Shown: positions 48,133 to 60,124, counted from the first letter of the stretch. The stretch is DNA of 64,000 nt from Lepidurus packardi (GCA_023053545.1 JAKZAN010000007.1:9858001-9922000); one strand, 5' to 3'. The notes: generated by a model from the sequence alone, not told the origin. Numbers and translations are program-made.

Positions 48133-48330
48133 GTTAAACAAATAATTTAAACAGTTTAAGTTAAACAAAATAATTTAAACAGTTTAAGTTAAACAAAATA
48201 ATTTAAACAGTTTAAGTTAAACAAAATAATTTAAACAGTTTAAGTTAAACAAAATAATTTAAACAGTTTAAGTTAAACAAAATAATTTAAACAGTTTAAG
48301 TTAAACAAAATAACTTAAACAGTTTAGAAT
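48133..48330. repeat. 28-bp minisatellite, seven near-perfect copies
   Basis: Unit AACAGTTTAAGTTAAACAAA followed by ATAATTTA repeats with an exact 28-bp period and almost no divergence except at the last copy. This suggests a recent expansion. Confidence 0.95.
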
Positions 48331-50770
48331 CCAAGTTTCACGATAGGACGTTTCATTGGTCAATTGAACTGTCATTAAACCTTCTCAGTCCTTTTCCACG
48401 GACGGTTTGGGAAGTCCACGACACTTTTGCAAACCTATTTCCCACGCAGTGACTAATTGTCGACTCAATTGTCAAGCTGGTTACGTGCTATACCGATCTT
48501 TTAAGCCCCGCAATCTTTTTTATTTGAATTAAAAGCTATTCTTACACCAATTTTTCAAAAAAAACTAGTTTCACAGTGTCAAAAGGGGTGTTTTGGATCA
48601 TGCTGGGTACTACATCCTGTGCCAATACTTTCGGTTACAGGATTCTTTTTTTTGCACGTGTTGGTTAGGTCTAAATACCTCCAGTGATCGTTAATCATCC
48701 TAGAAAGGATGCTCTACCGCCTTCTACTTTATTTGGGAAGTGTAACCCTGCGCCCGGTTTTGCTCAGGCGGCATTGTTGGGGGCTTTTATGGTCTGACAA
48801 ATGAATTGTCCGCCAACATTTGCGTTTCGGACCCAATTCCGCCAAAATTCCCTCATTCTCACCTGCAAAACCTTTTTTTTTACTTGAGCCGCCCCCTCTT
48901 TCCCCCGATCCCCAGGATAATTGCCCTGGTTTGGATCTAAAAGAGGGAGAAGGTAGTGTATTGGCTTTTTGCTTGTTATTGGAACTTCTTCCGACTGTAT
49001 GGAGATAGTAATTGTACCAAACTAACCCTCCCACCTCCCTTTTGGCTCTTAAAGCTCTCCTCCATATACAAAAACATATGTTTACCTGACCGGAGGTCAG
49101 CCAACTACCCCCCACTTTTGGATATGGGGTCCTGATAGATACAGTACCATATCCAATAACCCTTCGAGTACATACAAGGAAAAGTACCTCTAGTAACACA
49201 CATGATTGCTGTGTTACAATATTAATGGGTTGAGGTGCCAAGACAAATGGATGAATCAGGTAAAAACCTTCGTTCCCCGGCCGGAAACAACTCAGCAGCA
49301 AGCTGATGAGCGAAGGAAGGTGTTTCTCGAATAGAATTTTCTTTCAGGCTTTTTGCCTCTATGAGCATAGGACGGCTTCTTTCGTTGGTTTAAAAATAAT
49401 TTTCGTGTTTCTGGTAGGAAAATTTAAGTTATTTTTAACGAGAACCCCAAAATTACACCGAAATTGCCAATGATTTAATAAATAATTTTTATTATTTTTA
49501 TAGTTAGGAATTGTTATTTAGTATTTCTTACAAATAATTTTGACATATTTAATTACACTATTAAGGACTTCAAAATGGTAGACGTAGTTCTGTAGAAATT
49601 GGGATCTATTAAAGTTGTTAAATTTAATTCAAACTAATATGAAATGAATTATTAGAGAACTAATAATTAAATAATTTTAAGATGTTAGTATGTTTTAATT
49701 TTAAGTTTAATGAATTGAACTTTGGTGTTAGATTTTAAAAAAAATAAAATAATTATCTTCAATTCTTAAATATCCTTTATTGTTAATTAGTATTAAATTA
49801 ACTTTAAAATCAGTTATTTTTATATTTTTTTAAAATAGCGGGCGTAGACTTGAAAGACTGTTGCTAATTTATTTATTTGTCAATTTTCTACAATCATTTA
49901 CAATTGGCAAATAGATAAGTATTGTTATTCGACTTAAATCAACGAATTTGTAACGAACGAATTTGTAAATATTTTCAAATTCAAGCTAATTCGAGGATTC
50001 TAAGATGCTAGGATGTCTCGTGTGCATCAATGTCAACAATTTTGCTATTATGGCCTTAGGAGTAGGAAGGTAAATTTCATAGTTGAAACCGTTAAAAGAT
50101 TCCAGATTCCGGAGAATTTAAATTAAATTTTCAAGTTCATTTCCAATCTGAAATCTATCCGGATTAAAGAGCGGTGGTCAGCAATACAAGGATCTCTCAC
50201 ACTGTGCCAATAAAAGTATCAAACAATGCAAACTTTCAAGTCCCCCCACCGAACCAAACCAAACGAATGTTAAGCATTGTTGGGTTTCCTTTGTTGCAAT
50301 CGTTTGATAAAACTTTCCAACTTTTTCACTGGGATGACTTTCACGGCCATTTCCTTGGAATCACTGGAAAATCACGGAACGTGCTTGTCCAATTTTTCTC
50401 CCCAACAAGTTCCAGTTTGACTAAAGTATTTTTTTTTTTATTTCTTTTTTTAGAAAATATCTTAGAATTAAAAAAATAAAAATATAAACAAAGGTACGAA
50501 CTTGAATCTAAATTTCCCCAGAAAAGGAGTGCGGGTTGCGGCGCATAATATAATCGTTCATCCATTGTTCGGAATTGTTGTCAGAATTCCCGGAACTCCG
50601 CCCACATGCTTAACCCTGCAACAATACCTTCCACTTTGTCTATATTAAAAACAAGTGTCCTGTCGCTTTCACGTTCCCACCACCACACTAAGTTGTCGTT
50701 TGGAACACTTTGAAAACCATTTTTTTGTTCTGCTTCTCTGTTCTCTTTTTCAAGAATAGACTGGCCAACA
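48331..50770. other. non-coding, no supported gene; one copy of the hairpin motif
   Basis: Unique sequence to about 49400, then very AT-rich to 50120. The 190-codon minus frame at 48729-49301 has no recognisable features. A hairpin-motif copy lies at 49834-49867 (listed separately). TATATTAAA at about 50640-50648 could serve the candidate exon at 50771. Confidence 0.5.
49834..49867 (+). repeat. dispersed hairpin motif, copy 1
   Basis: AATAGCGGGCGTAGACTTGA followed by AAGACTGTTGC after a T-rich run. Same core as the copies at 54023, 54177, 54696, 54831, 58406 and 58557. Confidence 0.7.
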
Positions 50771-50859
50771 ATGCTTCTAAGTCGCCTCCATTGTTACCCG
50801 GAGATTGTCCAAGCTTCTTCAAACTTGTCCTCAAAAGAGGCTAACTCAACCGTGAATAA
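50771..50859 (+). CDS. possible first coding exon
   Basis: ATG in a favourable context (GCCAACAATGC, like the FoxB start) opens a 29-codon frame: MLLSRLHCYPEIVQASSNLS, then SKEANSTVN. It runs into AATAA|GTAAGT, a perfect 5' splice site at 50860. A TATATTAAA element lies about 125 bp upstream. No following exon could be joined with confidence, although open plus-strand segments occur at 51294-51880. No family is recognised and the exon is short, so confidence is low. Confidence 0.22.
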
Positions 50860-53630
50860 GTAAGTTCTCTTCGATTGTATCCCTTTCCTTTGGGGACAAT
50901 CCTTCTTCCACAAAAAGAAGAAGAGGATGAAGAAGAAGAAGAACCAAAAAGTTCAATGTCGCCTATGACTTTGGTTCAGCGTTGATTCAGCAGAAAACGT
51001 GTTGGTCATCCATTGGATTGTTTCCATTTTGGCAAGAGACAGAATACTTGGTGTGGGTACAATGTTACCACTTACCACCCTGCGAGTCTTTAACCTCGCT
51101 TTCTATGCAAAACTAACTAACCCCTGGTGCAACCCAACACCTCCGTCCCCCGCAACCTGTCAGCCCGACCGCTGAGCCTCCTTAGATTTAATTCACTCTC
51201 CGAAAGCATTGATATTTTTACATATACACAGTTGCACACCAAAAGGGCCTTTATCCTTGGCCAACAATCCGAAAACTTGGGCCTCCCTACCAAGTGGCAT
51301 TGTTGGAAGAGTTGGGAACCCTTGTCCAGAGGTCCAGAGCAAGCCAAAGGTTGTTTAACCAGCCAATACTTAACAATGGACCGGCCTGCTTGCTATTTCA
51401 AGTGTTTAATCTCAACAAGGAACATGGGTTGGTTACTATTTTAAATCCTTTTAAGTTAGAAGGTGTTTTTAAGTTTCACGATGTTGGGGAGAGTCTGGAA
51501 AGTGCTTTTGAGTTCAGGTTCTTCTGGTTCCAAAGACATGGGAAAAAGAAGTGGTATTTTTCCAGTAGGGAACTAAATGGTATCCGTATCGTAATCCGAA
51601 GCAAGGGTTATGATCTTAGGGCCCAAGATTCGCTGATAAGGAAGAAACGAGGTACAAAGTGATGGCTTCTAAAACACCTGGCTATATCCTAAAAAAAGAA
51701 AAAAGAGAGAATATAAAGATAGAGGAAGATAGAGCAGAAGTTGTGTTTATGGAGCGTGCACATTGGAAGGCCATAAATACCATTAGAACAAAAAAGAAAG
51801 AAGCTGAAAGCCTTGTTGTACAGTTAACAATACTTGTTTGGAACGCTTTGATGGGTAAGGAGAGGTTGACTCATCCTTGATCGCTGCGCCATCTAGTGGG
51901 AACTCTGGCATTGCATTTTGAATTCAGTCTTCGGAACCGTTACGTTTAGCAGTGATTTGAAAATGTCTCATGATCTGTTGTCTCAAGATATTCACTGTTG
52001 AGAGTAGTTCCACTGGTGGAAAGAATTTCATTGTTGCGACTGCTGTTAGGAACGGTTTCTAATTCGTAGAGCGAATTCTCTGTGGAGAAGACGGAACGGT
52101 TTGCGGTTTTGCGGTTTCAACCGGTTTCATTATGGGGAGGAGTTTTCACTCGTTGGATCGCATATTATGACAACAGTGAAATGACCAAATGTCAACCTAG
52201 TTGTTCCTAGTTTAGACGGACTGCCAACTTTAGACAGCGTAACAAAATTAGTCTTCACTTTGAATAGATTTCTGAAGTCGAACGGTCTTAGGTCAATACT
52301 TCTTATATAGTATTGACTGAGAAGTATAGCGTTACGTTGAGTCACAGTCAGCATGTACTCCAACCATTGACTTCTTTTAATTGTTGGAGTAAATTCTCTT
52401 AAGCGTACAAAACTGGAAAAGTAAAGTAAAGTGTGTGCTAACAAACTTGCAGTTCAGATTCTTTGAACTGAGGTTTGTATCGGAAAGGAATTCGAGAGTA
52501 ATCGCAGAGATTGACAGTACATTGTATTGGCATTGTTAAGGCATTGGTGTACCGGGTTCGAAAGGCATACACAGACAAGAGACCAGCTTGTTACAACAGA
52601 TCCATAACTCTACCTGTGGAGCATTCCAGGTATATGTGGATAGAAGCCTTCTCAGGTATTGGCGAAGAAGTTTTACCTGGGCGTTTCTTGGAACCTCCAA
52701 TGGTAATTCTTCCTCCCTTTATGGATCTGGTGAACCGTTTGTGTTCGGCTAAAGTATTGCCCTCTTTACGTCCTCCTGGAGCTTATATTCTAGTGTTATG
52801 CTAAATATCCTTTGGCACACATTGACACGATGGCGGTGCTGTAAACCTTATGCTAATAGTTAATGGAGGCCTCCAAGTGGCCCGCCTTTTTCAGTCCTTA
52901 AATGCATACCTTGGCTCTGTTTCATTTGGAGCAATAAAGCAAAACGCCGCCAAAGGGTTTCCACACAAGAACACATCCTCAAGAATTTTCTCGAGCTTTT
53001 ATTCTCATTTAGTCTCTGGGATTCTCGGTCCCCCCCATTGCAGCAATCTGTTGCGAAACAACCACACACAAACAATGCAATACAACGAAACGAATTACAG
53101 AACAACTGCACCAATTAAATCCTCCACCAAAAAAAGTACCAACGACCTTCCTTGAAGAGGCTAACGCATCTCACACCCCACTCATTAAACTCACTTTCAG
53201 TCCTTTAATTGACCCAGAAAGACACGCAGAACGCAACAAGTTATGTAAACTGTAGTTTGCAAGGAATGCTTCTCGCCGAGCGGGTAATTTTGTAACCGAG
53301 GCAATACCGGCAAAAAGCAGGACCACAGCTGTGATTATTTTTCGGCTGCTAGGTTCACATCGCTATGAAAGTTAGATCCAAGTCTTTTTGGAAAAAAAAG
53401 AACGCGAAATAAAATAAATATAAAACAAAATAAAATTGTCGTAAAAAAAAATTTAATTGGTTCCGACACAGAAAGTTAGGATGTCCATTTCCTTTGGCCC
53501 AACACCAAATCATCTCCCATTAGTCACAGCAACTTTTGTGTTTCTTTTAGCAGAACATTTGAAATTAGAAAAAAAGATGTCTTTCCCAGTTAAAGCCACG
53601 CCCCTATACTGTCCTCTTCCTCTCTTTCCT
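50860..53630. other. non-coding or intronic, no supported gene
   Basis: Relatively complex sequence. Plus-strand open segments (122 codons at 51294-51662, 73 at 51659-51880, 97 at 52511-52804, 101 at 52850-53155) are more numerous than elsewhere, but none shows a domain. A full CTCF core match lies at 51886-51899. Confidence 0.45.
51886..51899 (-). promoter_or_regulatory. full match to the CTCF core motif
   Basis: GCGCCATCTAGTGG on the plus strand reads CCACTAGATGGCGC on the minus strand, matching every position of the 14-bp core CCASYAGRKGGCRS shared by vertebrate and insect CTCF. By rough count a full 14-bp match is expected about 0.03 times in this window. Confidence 0.45.
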
Positions 53631-54022
53631 TAACTTCACAATTGTCTTCATTTTTTAAAATTATGTTTAATTCCTAAGCTAAAATTCGCAATTTTCTAAA
53701 CAATCATAATTCTCTGAAAACGTAGTAATGTCAAGTAAGAAACTAAAAGTAGCAATTTAATAAACTAACTAAATAAATAAATAAACTTTAAGTAAACTAA
53801 AAAGGCGTAATTTTAAGTAAGAAACTTAAAATTTTCCAAAAAATTCGTATTTTTCTGTAAACATGTGTAATTTCCTGAAAAATTCGTATTTTTGACAAAA
53901 AAATCGTTTTCGAAATCGAAAAAAATCGAAAAAAAATCGACAAAAAAATTGAAAATTTTTTTTTTTTAAAACAATTCTCGTAATTTTCTTAAATAATTGT
54001 CGTAGTTTTCTTATTTTTTTCA

Positions 54023-54050
54023 AATAGCAGGCGTAGACTTGAAAGCCTGC
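54023..54050 (+). repeat. dispersed hairpin motif, copy 2
   Basis: AATAGCAGGCGTAGACTTGA followed by AAGCCTGC. GCAGGC and GCCTGC form a perfect 6-bp stem around a 12-base loop. Confidence 0.75.
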
Positions 54051-54176
54051 ATACCGCTCCGCTTTTCCACTCTTACCTTAACTATTTAATTTTCATAATT
54101 TTTAAATAGTTATGTTTAATTTTCCAAGTTAATAATTCGTAATTTTCTGAAAATATTTTTTTCTTTTTTTTTTTTC

Positions 54177-54211
54177 AATGGCGTGCGTAGGCTTGAAAAC
54201 CTCTTGGCAAA
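54177..54211 (+). repeat. dispersed hairpin motif, copy 3
   Basis: AATGGCGTGCGTAGGCTTGA followed by AAACCTCTTGGCAA, after a T run. The stem is weaker than in copies 2 and 4. Confidence 0.65.
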
Positions 54212-54695
54212 TTCTGCATTTGTCAATTATTTTCTTAAATATTGTATTCCTGCGCTAAATTTCGAATAATTAAGCAAAATTAGTCCTAATTCCTTATTAC
54301 TGTCTGAGACATTGTTTTGAACGAAACTTCAAAATCCCTAACTTCAAAATTTTCTTCATTTTTTTAAATTATGTTTAATTCCTAAGCTAAAATTCGCAAT
54401 TTTCTAAAAAAATCCTATTCTCTGAAAAAGTAGTAATTTTCCGAAAAAACTTCATATTTTTCTGTAAAAAATTCGTAATTTTCTGAAAAATTCGTATTTT
54501 TTTAAAAAAAATCGTAATTTTTTTAAAACAATTCTCGTAATTCTCGTAATCTTAGTAATTCTCCGAAAAAACTTAAAAATTTCCGAAAAATTCGTATTTT
54601 TCTGTAAAACTTCGTAATTTTCTGAAAAATTAGTATTTTTTAAACAATTCTCGTAATTTTCTTAAATAATTGTCGTAATTTTCTTATTTTTTTCA

Positions 54696-54726
54696 AATAG
54701 CAGGCCTAGGCTTGAAAGCCTGCTAA
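54696..54726 (+). repeat. dispersed hairpin motif, copy 4
   Basis: AATAGCAGGCCTAGGCTTGA followed by AAGCCTGC. The GCAGGC/GCCTGC stem is kept, although the loop has changed from CGTAGACT to CCTAGGCT. Confidence 0.75.
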
Positions 54727-54830
54727 TTTTCCTAATTTTTAAATAGTTATGTTTGATTTTCTAAGTCAATAATTCGTAATTTTCTGAAAAAAATCCTAAT
54801 TTTCGAAACATATCTGTTTCTTTTTTTTCC

Positions 54831-54860
54831 AATAGCGTGCGTTGCGTTTTTTGCACATTA
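54831..54860 (+). repeat. dispersed hairpin motif, copy 5 (decayed)
   Basis: AATAGCGTGCGTTGCG after a T-rich run, at the position matching copy 3 in the second duplicated unit. The right half of the motif is lost. Confidence 0.5.
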
Positions 54861-54985
54861 TGCATTTGTCAATTATTTTCTTAAATATTGTATTCCTGCG
54901 CTAAATTTCGAATAATTAAGCAAAATTAGTCCTAATTCCTTATTACTGTCTGAGACATTGTTTTGAACGAAACAAATGGCAAATG

Positions 54986-56789
54986 TATGGGGCATTATGT
55001 GAGGACCCAATGATCGTTGAGCCATTATATTATTTCCTTTTTTTAAAAAAATATTTCTTTTTTGCCGTTTTGGGTCTTCATGTTTTTTTTAAAGCGTAAC
55101 AATAATCGCTCCACAAGAGCCGTGACATAAAGAGAAAAGAAATCGCGTGATAGATGCAATAAAAAGTATATATAAGAAAAAGAAAAGGATAAGAGAGAGA
55201 GAGAAAGAAAGACCATTCTTATTCGACACCCCTTTGCTGCCTTTGCCACCTTGGCCCTTTAATTGCCTCTCGCTTCCCGCTCCAACACCGGAATATCTAC
55301 CATATATATACATAGATATACACATATATACATACATAAGATACTGCATCAGATGTATCCCCATCCTAACCGAAAATAGGCACAGAGAGCGAAAAGAAAA
55401 GAAGAAAAGAAAACGGCGGCCTTAGCGATATCAAAGCCACCGTTTATAATTTCAGCCTTCGTAAAAAGGCCGAGAAATAGCAATTAAAACTTAGGTAGAA
55501 ATTATACTTATTATTACGCCATTTGCCCCTATAATCAACTGTTTTCAATTGCTCGAAGGATGGGACACAATTTATAACTTTTGCAATTTCGGTGGTTAAA
55601 AAAAAAAAAAAAAAAAAAAATCTTGTTTTTTTTTTTAAATCTTACCAGAAAATTCATTGACAATTGCAATTCCCTTTGCTGCTACAAGGTTGAAACTTAT
55701 TACAACATTTTAGTTTTCAACTCACCTTTCGATCCTCTAATTGTGGGGTTTAGAAATGTGTGCTTTGGAATCTAAAAGTCTAATTAGTTTAATTCCAATT
55801 ACAAGGATTGATTTTTTTGCGGTTTGCTCATGGAACTTGAGCATTATTTATGGAAATCCTTGCTTCTACAATTGTTATTAGTACTTCTATGATTGTGACA
55901 GGTTGGGCGCCTTTTTTCTATTGAAAGATTGATACTTATTAAAATTCATTTTATTGCTCAACTCGGGTTTCAATTCCTATCATTTGTGGGGTTTAAAAAT
56001 GGATGATTTTCTTCGAATCCAAAAGGTTAATTTAAACGTAAAAGTGTTCTTAACCTTTGAGGCCAGTTCCATATTTGCACCAAAAAAAACGGTACAAAAT
56101 GAAAGAGAAGTTTCGTTCTGAGAATCAAGAGTCACTCCGAAACAAGAGTCGGGAATTTGCCAGTTTTGTGTTTGGGAAGTCGAGATAGATCACACACGAA
56201 GTTTCAAACGGCGTTGGGAAAGGAGAGCTCTGATGGTACGCGTTGGGTACATATCTAACAACTGCTTGGAACAATAATATGCTCCACACAACACAACACA
56301 ACATGGGAACTTTTACCAAAGCAATGTAATTACGAGGTCCGATTGCGGCCATAAATTCGAGCTTCCAAGGTGGCACCTGTGACAGCTTCTCCAAGTTAGG
56401 AATAAAAAAAAGGTATTTTTTTAAGAGATGGATTTCGCCTTGAGGGTACTTTTGGATCTTTGGAAGGGTTTTTTCCAAGCGGTCGTGTCGGCAAATAAAA
56501 GCCAAGCGTGAGTTGAACGCACATGGAGGTTTGATAGATATAAAATAAATAGAGAGTTTTTGACCTTGCCAGGGTGCAAATCACTCCCATATTGCAATTC
56601 CAATGTCTTTTTAAATCTTTCGTTCTGCAATCTTTCTAATTTATCAAATAGTCATTATCTTGCTCCTGCGTCTTCATGCGTGTCTTTTGATTCGTAAATT
56701 TCGGAGCTTTCAACAGCGGTCGAAGCTGCGAAGACAGTTTTCAAGTTTGGAAAACTTTGGGAGGATTCCCAGATTGGGAGATTAAGGGA
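54986..56789. other. non-coding with homopolymers and AT/GA microsatellites
   Basis: A GA-rich tract (55175-55215), a TATATACATA-type run (55300-55340) and a long A run (about 55600-55621). The minus frame of 126 codons at 56125-56505 is not recognisable. Confidence 0.55.
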
Positions 56790-57620
56790 AGGTTTAGTTA
56801 AGCTCAGTTGAATGTGAATTGTATTGGGAATGACAATGATTCGAGTTTGGTGCCACTTTGAAGTGTTTGCACAGTTTGATGGAAAAGAAGATTGTTATAG
56901 TTTTGGAGCATTGAAGCGAATTACAAGGGATTCTTTGTGGATTAAAGCGTTGCATTCAGTTAAGGGAAGAGTTGTACAGATTTTTGGAGGATTCTCAAAG
57001 ATTGGGAGATTCAAGGAAAGTTCAATTAAGCTAAGATGAATAGATTGTAACAGTGGCTTAGTTTTGGGATGTGATGATACCAGTTTGGCACACTTTACAA
57101 GTGTGAATTGCAAAGTTTGATGTAAGAGAAGATAGTTTGGTGTAAATTGTTACAGTTTTGAGGATTGAGGCGAATTAGAGGTGCTTTCCTTAAAGATTAA
57201 AAGTCCAATTCAGCTCAGATGAATGTAGATTGTAACAGTGGCTTAGTTTTGGGATGTTATGATACCAGTTTGGCCCACTTTACAAGTGTGAATTGCACAG
57301 TTTGATGTAAACTGTTACAGTTTTGGAGCATTGCAGCGAATTTGAAGGGTTGCTCTTGTGGATGAGAAACGTTACGTTCGCGTTAAGTGAAGACTTTGTG
57401 GAAGTTTGGAGGATTCCGAGTGCTTGGAAGATGAAGGAAAGTTCAGTTAAGCTAGGCTGAATGTATATTGTCAATGGCTTAGTTTTGGGATGAGAACGAT
57501 ACAGTTTGGTACAACTTTGTAAGTGTTAATCACACAGTGTGATGTAAAGGTAGTTTGATGTAGGGGAGCATTGAAGTGAATTAGATGGGCTTCTTTTAGG
57601 GATTAGAAACGTTGCATTCG
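56790..57620. repeat. satellite with unit of about 237 bp, four copies
   Basis: AGTTTGG(C/T)..CACTTT begins at 56844, 57082, 57267 and 57503 (spacings 238, 185, 236). The short step reflects a deletion of about 53 bp in one unit. The units share GTTTTGGAGCATTGAAGCGA-like and GTTAAGGGAAGAG segments. Confidence 0.88.
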
Positions 57621-58405
57621 GTGAAGGGAAAGAGTTTAAAAGGATGGTAATTTGACCGACCGAAGAGTGAGAAACGGACTCGTTTAGAAAAGTTGGAAAG
57701 AGTTGGAAATTGCTCCGTGAACCAGCTGGTGTTGGTGTGATGCGGAAGATTTTTTTTCTGGGGGGAAGGATGGGGGCAGTTGGATTACATTTTGTGGAAA
57801 TTTTCCATTTTCTGGAAGGAAATTTGGAAGATTTTTTTTTTTTAAATAATGAACCTTTTGAAAAGGAGGAAAATATTAAAAACGTAATAATATTTCACAT
57901 TAAGGCGTGAAATTATCGCGTTAGGACTTGCTCCCGGTTACCGCGGTTCAGGATCGGACCGTAATTAAGTGAATAGTTTCAATTAAAGGAAGCGGCATGT
58001 TTTTTTTTCCATTGAGGTTTCCTAGTTTGGGGTTTCATTTTGTAGGGGTAAGAAAAAAGGGTTCATGGAAATTATTTTGTAGGCTGTTCTTTCAAGATTC
58101 ATGATGCTTTTTATAGAATTTTTGAAGGAAAAGAAATTCCCTGGAGGGTTTTCGTGTTTGTCGCTATGGTTCTTTGACAATCTGTTCTTCTATTCGTCAC
58201 ACCGTCACGCGAATTAAAGTTGTGTGTCCCCTTAATTACATGTGTTAGAATTAGGTTAGTTGTCTAGTAAAAAATGTTTGTAGTTCAAGTTGCTCTAATT
58301 GTAAGAATATTTTTTTTTTTAGAAAATAGTTACAACCATTGGGAAGAATTTTTTTAAAGAATATTCTCAGTCATAAGGAGATTACATAATTTACAAATAA
58401 ATAAG
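57621..58405. other. non-coding, no supported gene
   Basis: Intergenic sequence with T runs (57832, 58000, 58312). No gene. Confidence 0.55.
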
Positions 58406-58440
58406 TTGGCAACAGGCCTTCAAGCCTACGCCTGCTATTT
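58406..58440 (-). repeat. dispersed hairpin motif, copy 6 (inverted)
   Basis: On the minus strand it reads AAATAGCAGGCGTAGGCTTG followed by AAGGCCTGTTGCCAA, with the T-rich run upstream as in the plus-strand copies. Probably the best preserved copy together with copy 2. Confidence 0.75.
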
Positions 58441-58556
58441 GAAAAAATGATAAGGAGATAATAAATATTGCATAATGATTACTTCAATAACTTTATACTA
58501 GTGTCCAAGTAGTAGGTATAATTCCTCATCTCAACCCTGTTTAGGAAGTAAACGAC

Positions 58557-58587
58557 GGCAACAGGTTTAAGCCTACAAGTCGTGTAC
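58557..58587 (-). repeat. dispersed hairpin motif, copy 7 (inverted, decayed)
   Basis: On the minus strand it reads ACGACTTGTAGGCTTAAACC followed by TGTTGCC. It lies about 150 bp from copy 6, matching the within-unit spacing at 54 kb. Confidence 0.6.
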
Positions 58588-58613
58588 AAAAAAGAAGAAA
58601 AAGGACTCCGCAT

Positions 58614-58911
58614 CCCGACAGAAGGACGCCTAACGTAACTTAACCTAACCTTGTGACGTATTTTTTAATACGGCTTTAGCACGTTCTAATCTTGTGGGCG
58701 CTTAACCTATGAGTAGAGACTTTTAAAACTCGAAATTCTATTGGTCTCTTAAAGGATTATGGATCTGGCGTCCTTCTGTCGGGTCCCAGCGTCCTTGTGT
58801 CGGGACCCGGCGTCCTTGTGTCGGGTCCCAGCGTCCTTGTGTCGGGGCCCGGCGTCCTTGTGTCGGGTCCCAACGTCCTTGTGTCGGGTCCCGGCGTCCT
58901 TGTGTCGGGTC
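58614..58911. repeat. 21-bp minisatellite (seven copies) plus one inverted copy
   Basis: CGTCCTTGTGTCGGGTCCCAG repeats about seven times from 58768 to 58911 with alternating CAG/CGG ends. The unit is a multiple of three, so it is open in several frames (for example ASLCRVP). A single inverted copy, CCCGACAGAAGGACGCC at 58614-58630, is a perfect 17-bp complement of GGCGTCCTTCTGTCGGG at 58767-58783. Confidence 0.92.
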
Positions 58912-60124
58912 GTTTTTTGTTTCGCGCTGCCATCATTATTCACACATACTCACTGGTACTCATCATGTTTTCTAACTTTTTTAAGAACCAAGTTTTTTGT
59001 ATCGTTATAGTCATTTAAGCTTAAAGGTGCAATATCCCGAACGTAGATGGTGTCTTAATGTAGTTTATGTGAGGCAGAGCCGGCTCATTTGTAAGAACCA
59101 AGTGGATGTGTCGAAAACGTCGTATCCCAGTTATTACTGCAAAGTCAAAAGCGGCTTGATAATTTTGAGACCCTTTTTTTATTTGGAATTAAAAATGAAA
59201 ATGATTCCAACGCTTTAGATAAATAAAAAAAAATGTTTATGTAATTAGGAGATTGAATGGAATGATTGTTGAAAAAAATGAGAGTCTGGTGCAATAATCC
59301 CGTAGCAATTGTTTGCTGCCACAGTTCAATTACGATAAAGTCTATACACAACCTTGTTCAAAAAAAAAAAAAAAAAATTACAAAAAATTGAGGTTGGTTG
59401 CTGTTTGGCACTCCCGAATTCGGTCTCGCGTGGAGCCAAATTTATGGAAGAGATTTTCTTTTGGAGGTACTTTTTCAGTTGCGTTGCAATTTGCATAATA
59501 ATCGACCAAGAAGCTGATTAACCAAACCCGACAGCAGGAGTGGCCGTTCACTCTACGGAATAAAAATAGAAACTAAAAATGGAAGAAAAATAAAAGTAAA
59601 CCAAAGGTTTTTAACACGAGACAACTCCAAGTTCTACAACTTCGTTTACATAAGCCAATGAGCCCTTCCTCAAATAATTCAACGCCCCATATTTGGCCGG
59701 TACTCGTAAAAATCACCTCATACATCCTCGGAACAAAATGTGGGGATCAGAATTGAACGTTCTCCATACATTCACACTTTCGTAGTTTTTACAACGACAA
59801 TCATTATCGAGACTAATCTAGAATTATAGATTACCTGTGCAACATGAATTATAATAGCGTCGGAGTTGAAAAGAACATAAACTAATGTTATCTTGAACTT
59901 CAATTTTAAGTAGTCAGTTTAATTCCAGTTAAACTTAAACATTAGCTTTGAATGTAAATATATTAAATTCAATTTCAAATTCCCTCTGTTTAGTTGTTGT
60001 TTGGGAAATCTCCATTGGCATACATGGTAACATGGATGCAAGACGGTATAAGCCAAGTTGTGATACGTACGTGACGTCATGACATGAAATGTTTCGGTGT
60101 AGAAACTCGTCAACGGTTAGTCGA
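58912..60124. other. non-coding, no supported gene
   Basis: AT-rich intergenic sequence with a long A run (about 59361-59377). No gene. Confidence 0.55.

Larger units (their letters stand above)
53631..54985. repeat. 650-700 bp AT-rich tandem duplication
   Basis: ATTATGTTTAATTCCTAAGC begins at 53660 and 54368 (offset 708); ATTGTATTCCTGCG ends the unit at 54241 and 54887 (offset 646). The two copies therefore differ by indels. Each unit contains two copies of the hairpin motif about 135-155 bp apart, in simple AATTTTCTGAAAAATTCGTA-type sequence. A third, partial relative lies around 49800. Confidence 0.9.

Noticed and set aside
48133-48330. CRISPR-like array of 28-bp repeats
   Set aside because: Units are directly adjacent without unique spacers and the context is a eukaryotic nuclear genome; it is a minisatellite.
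48729-49301. 190-codon open frame, minus strand
   Set aside because: No recognisable domain and no splice or start context that singles it out; kept as a chance frame.
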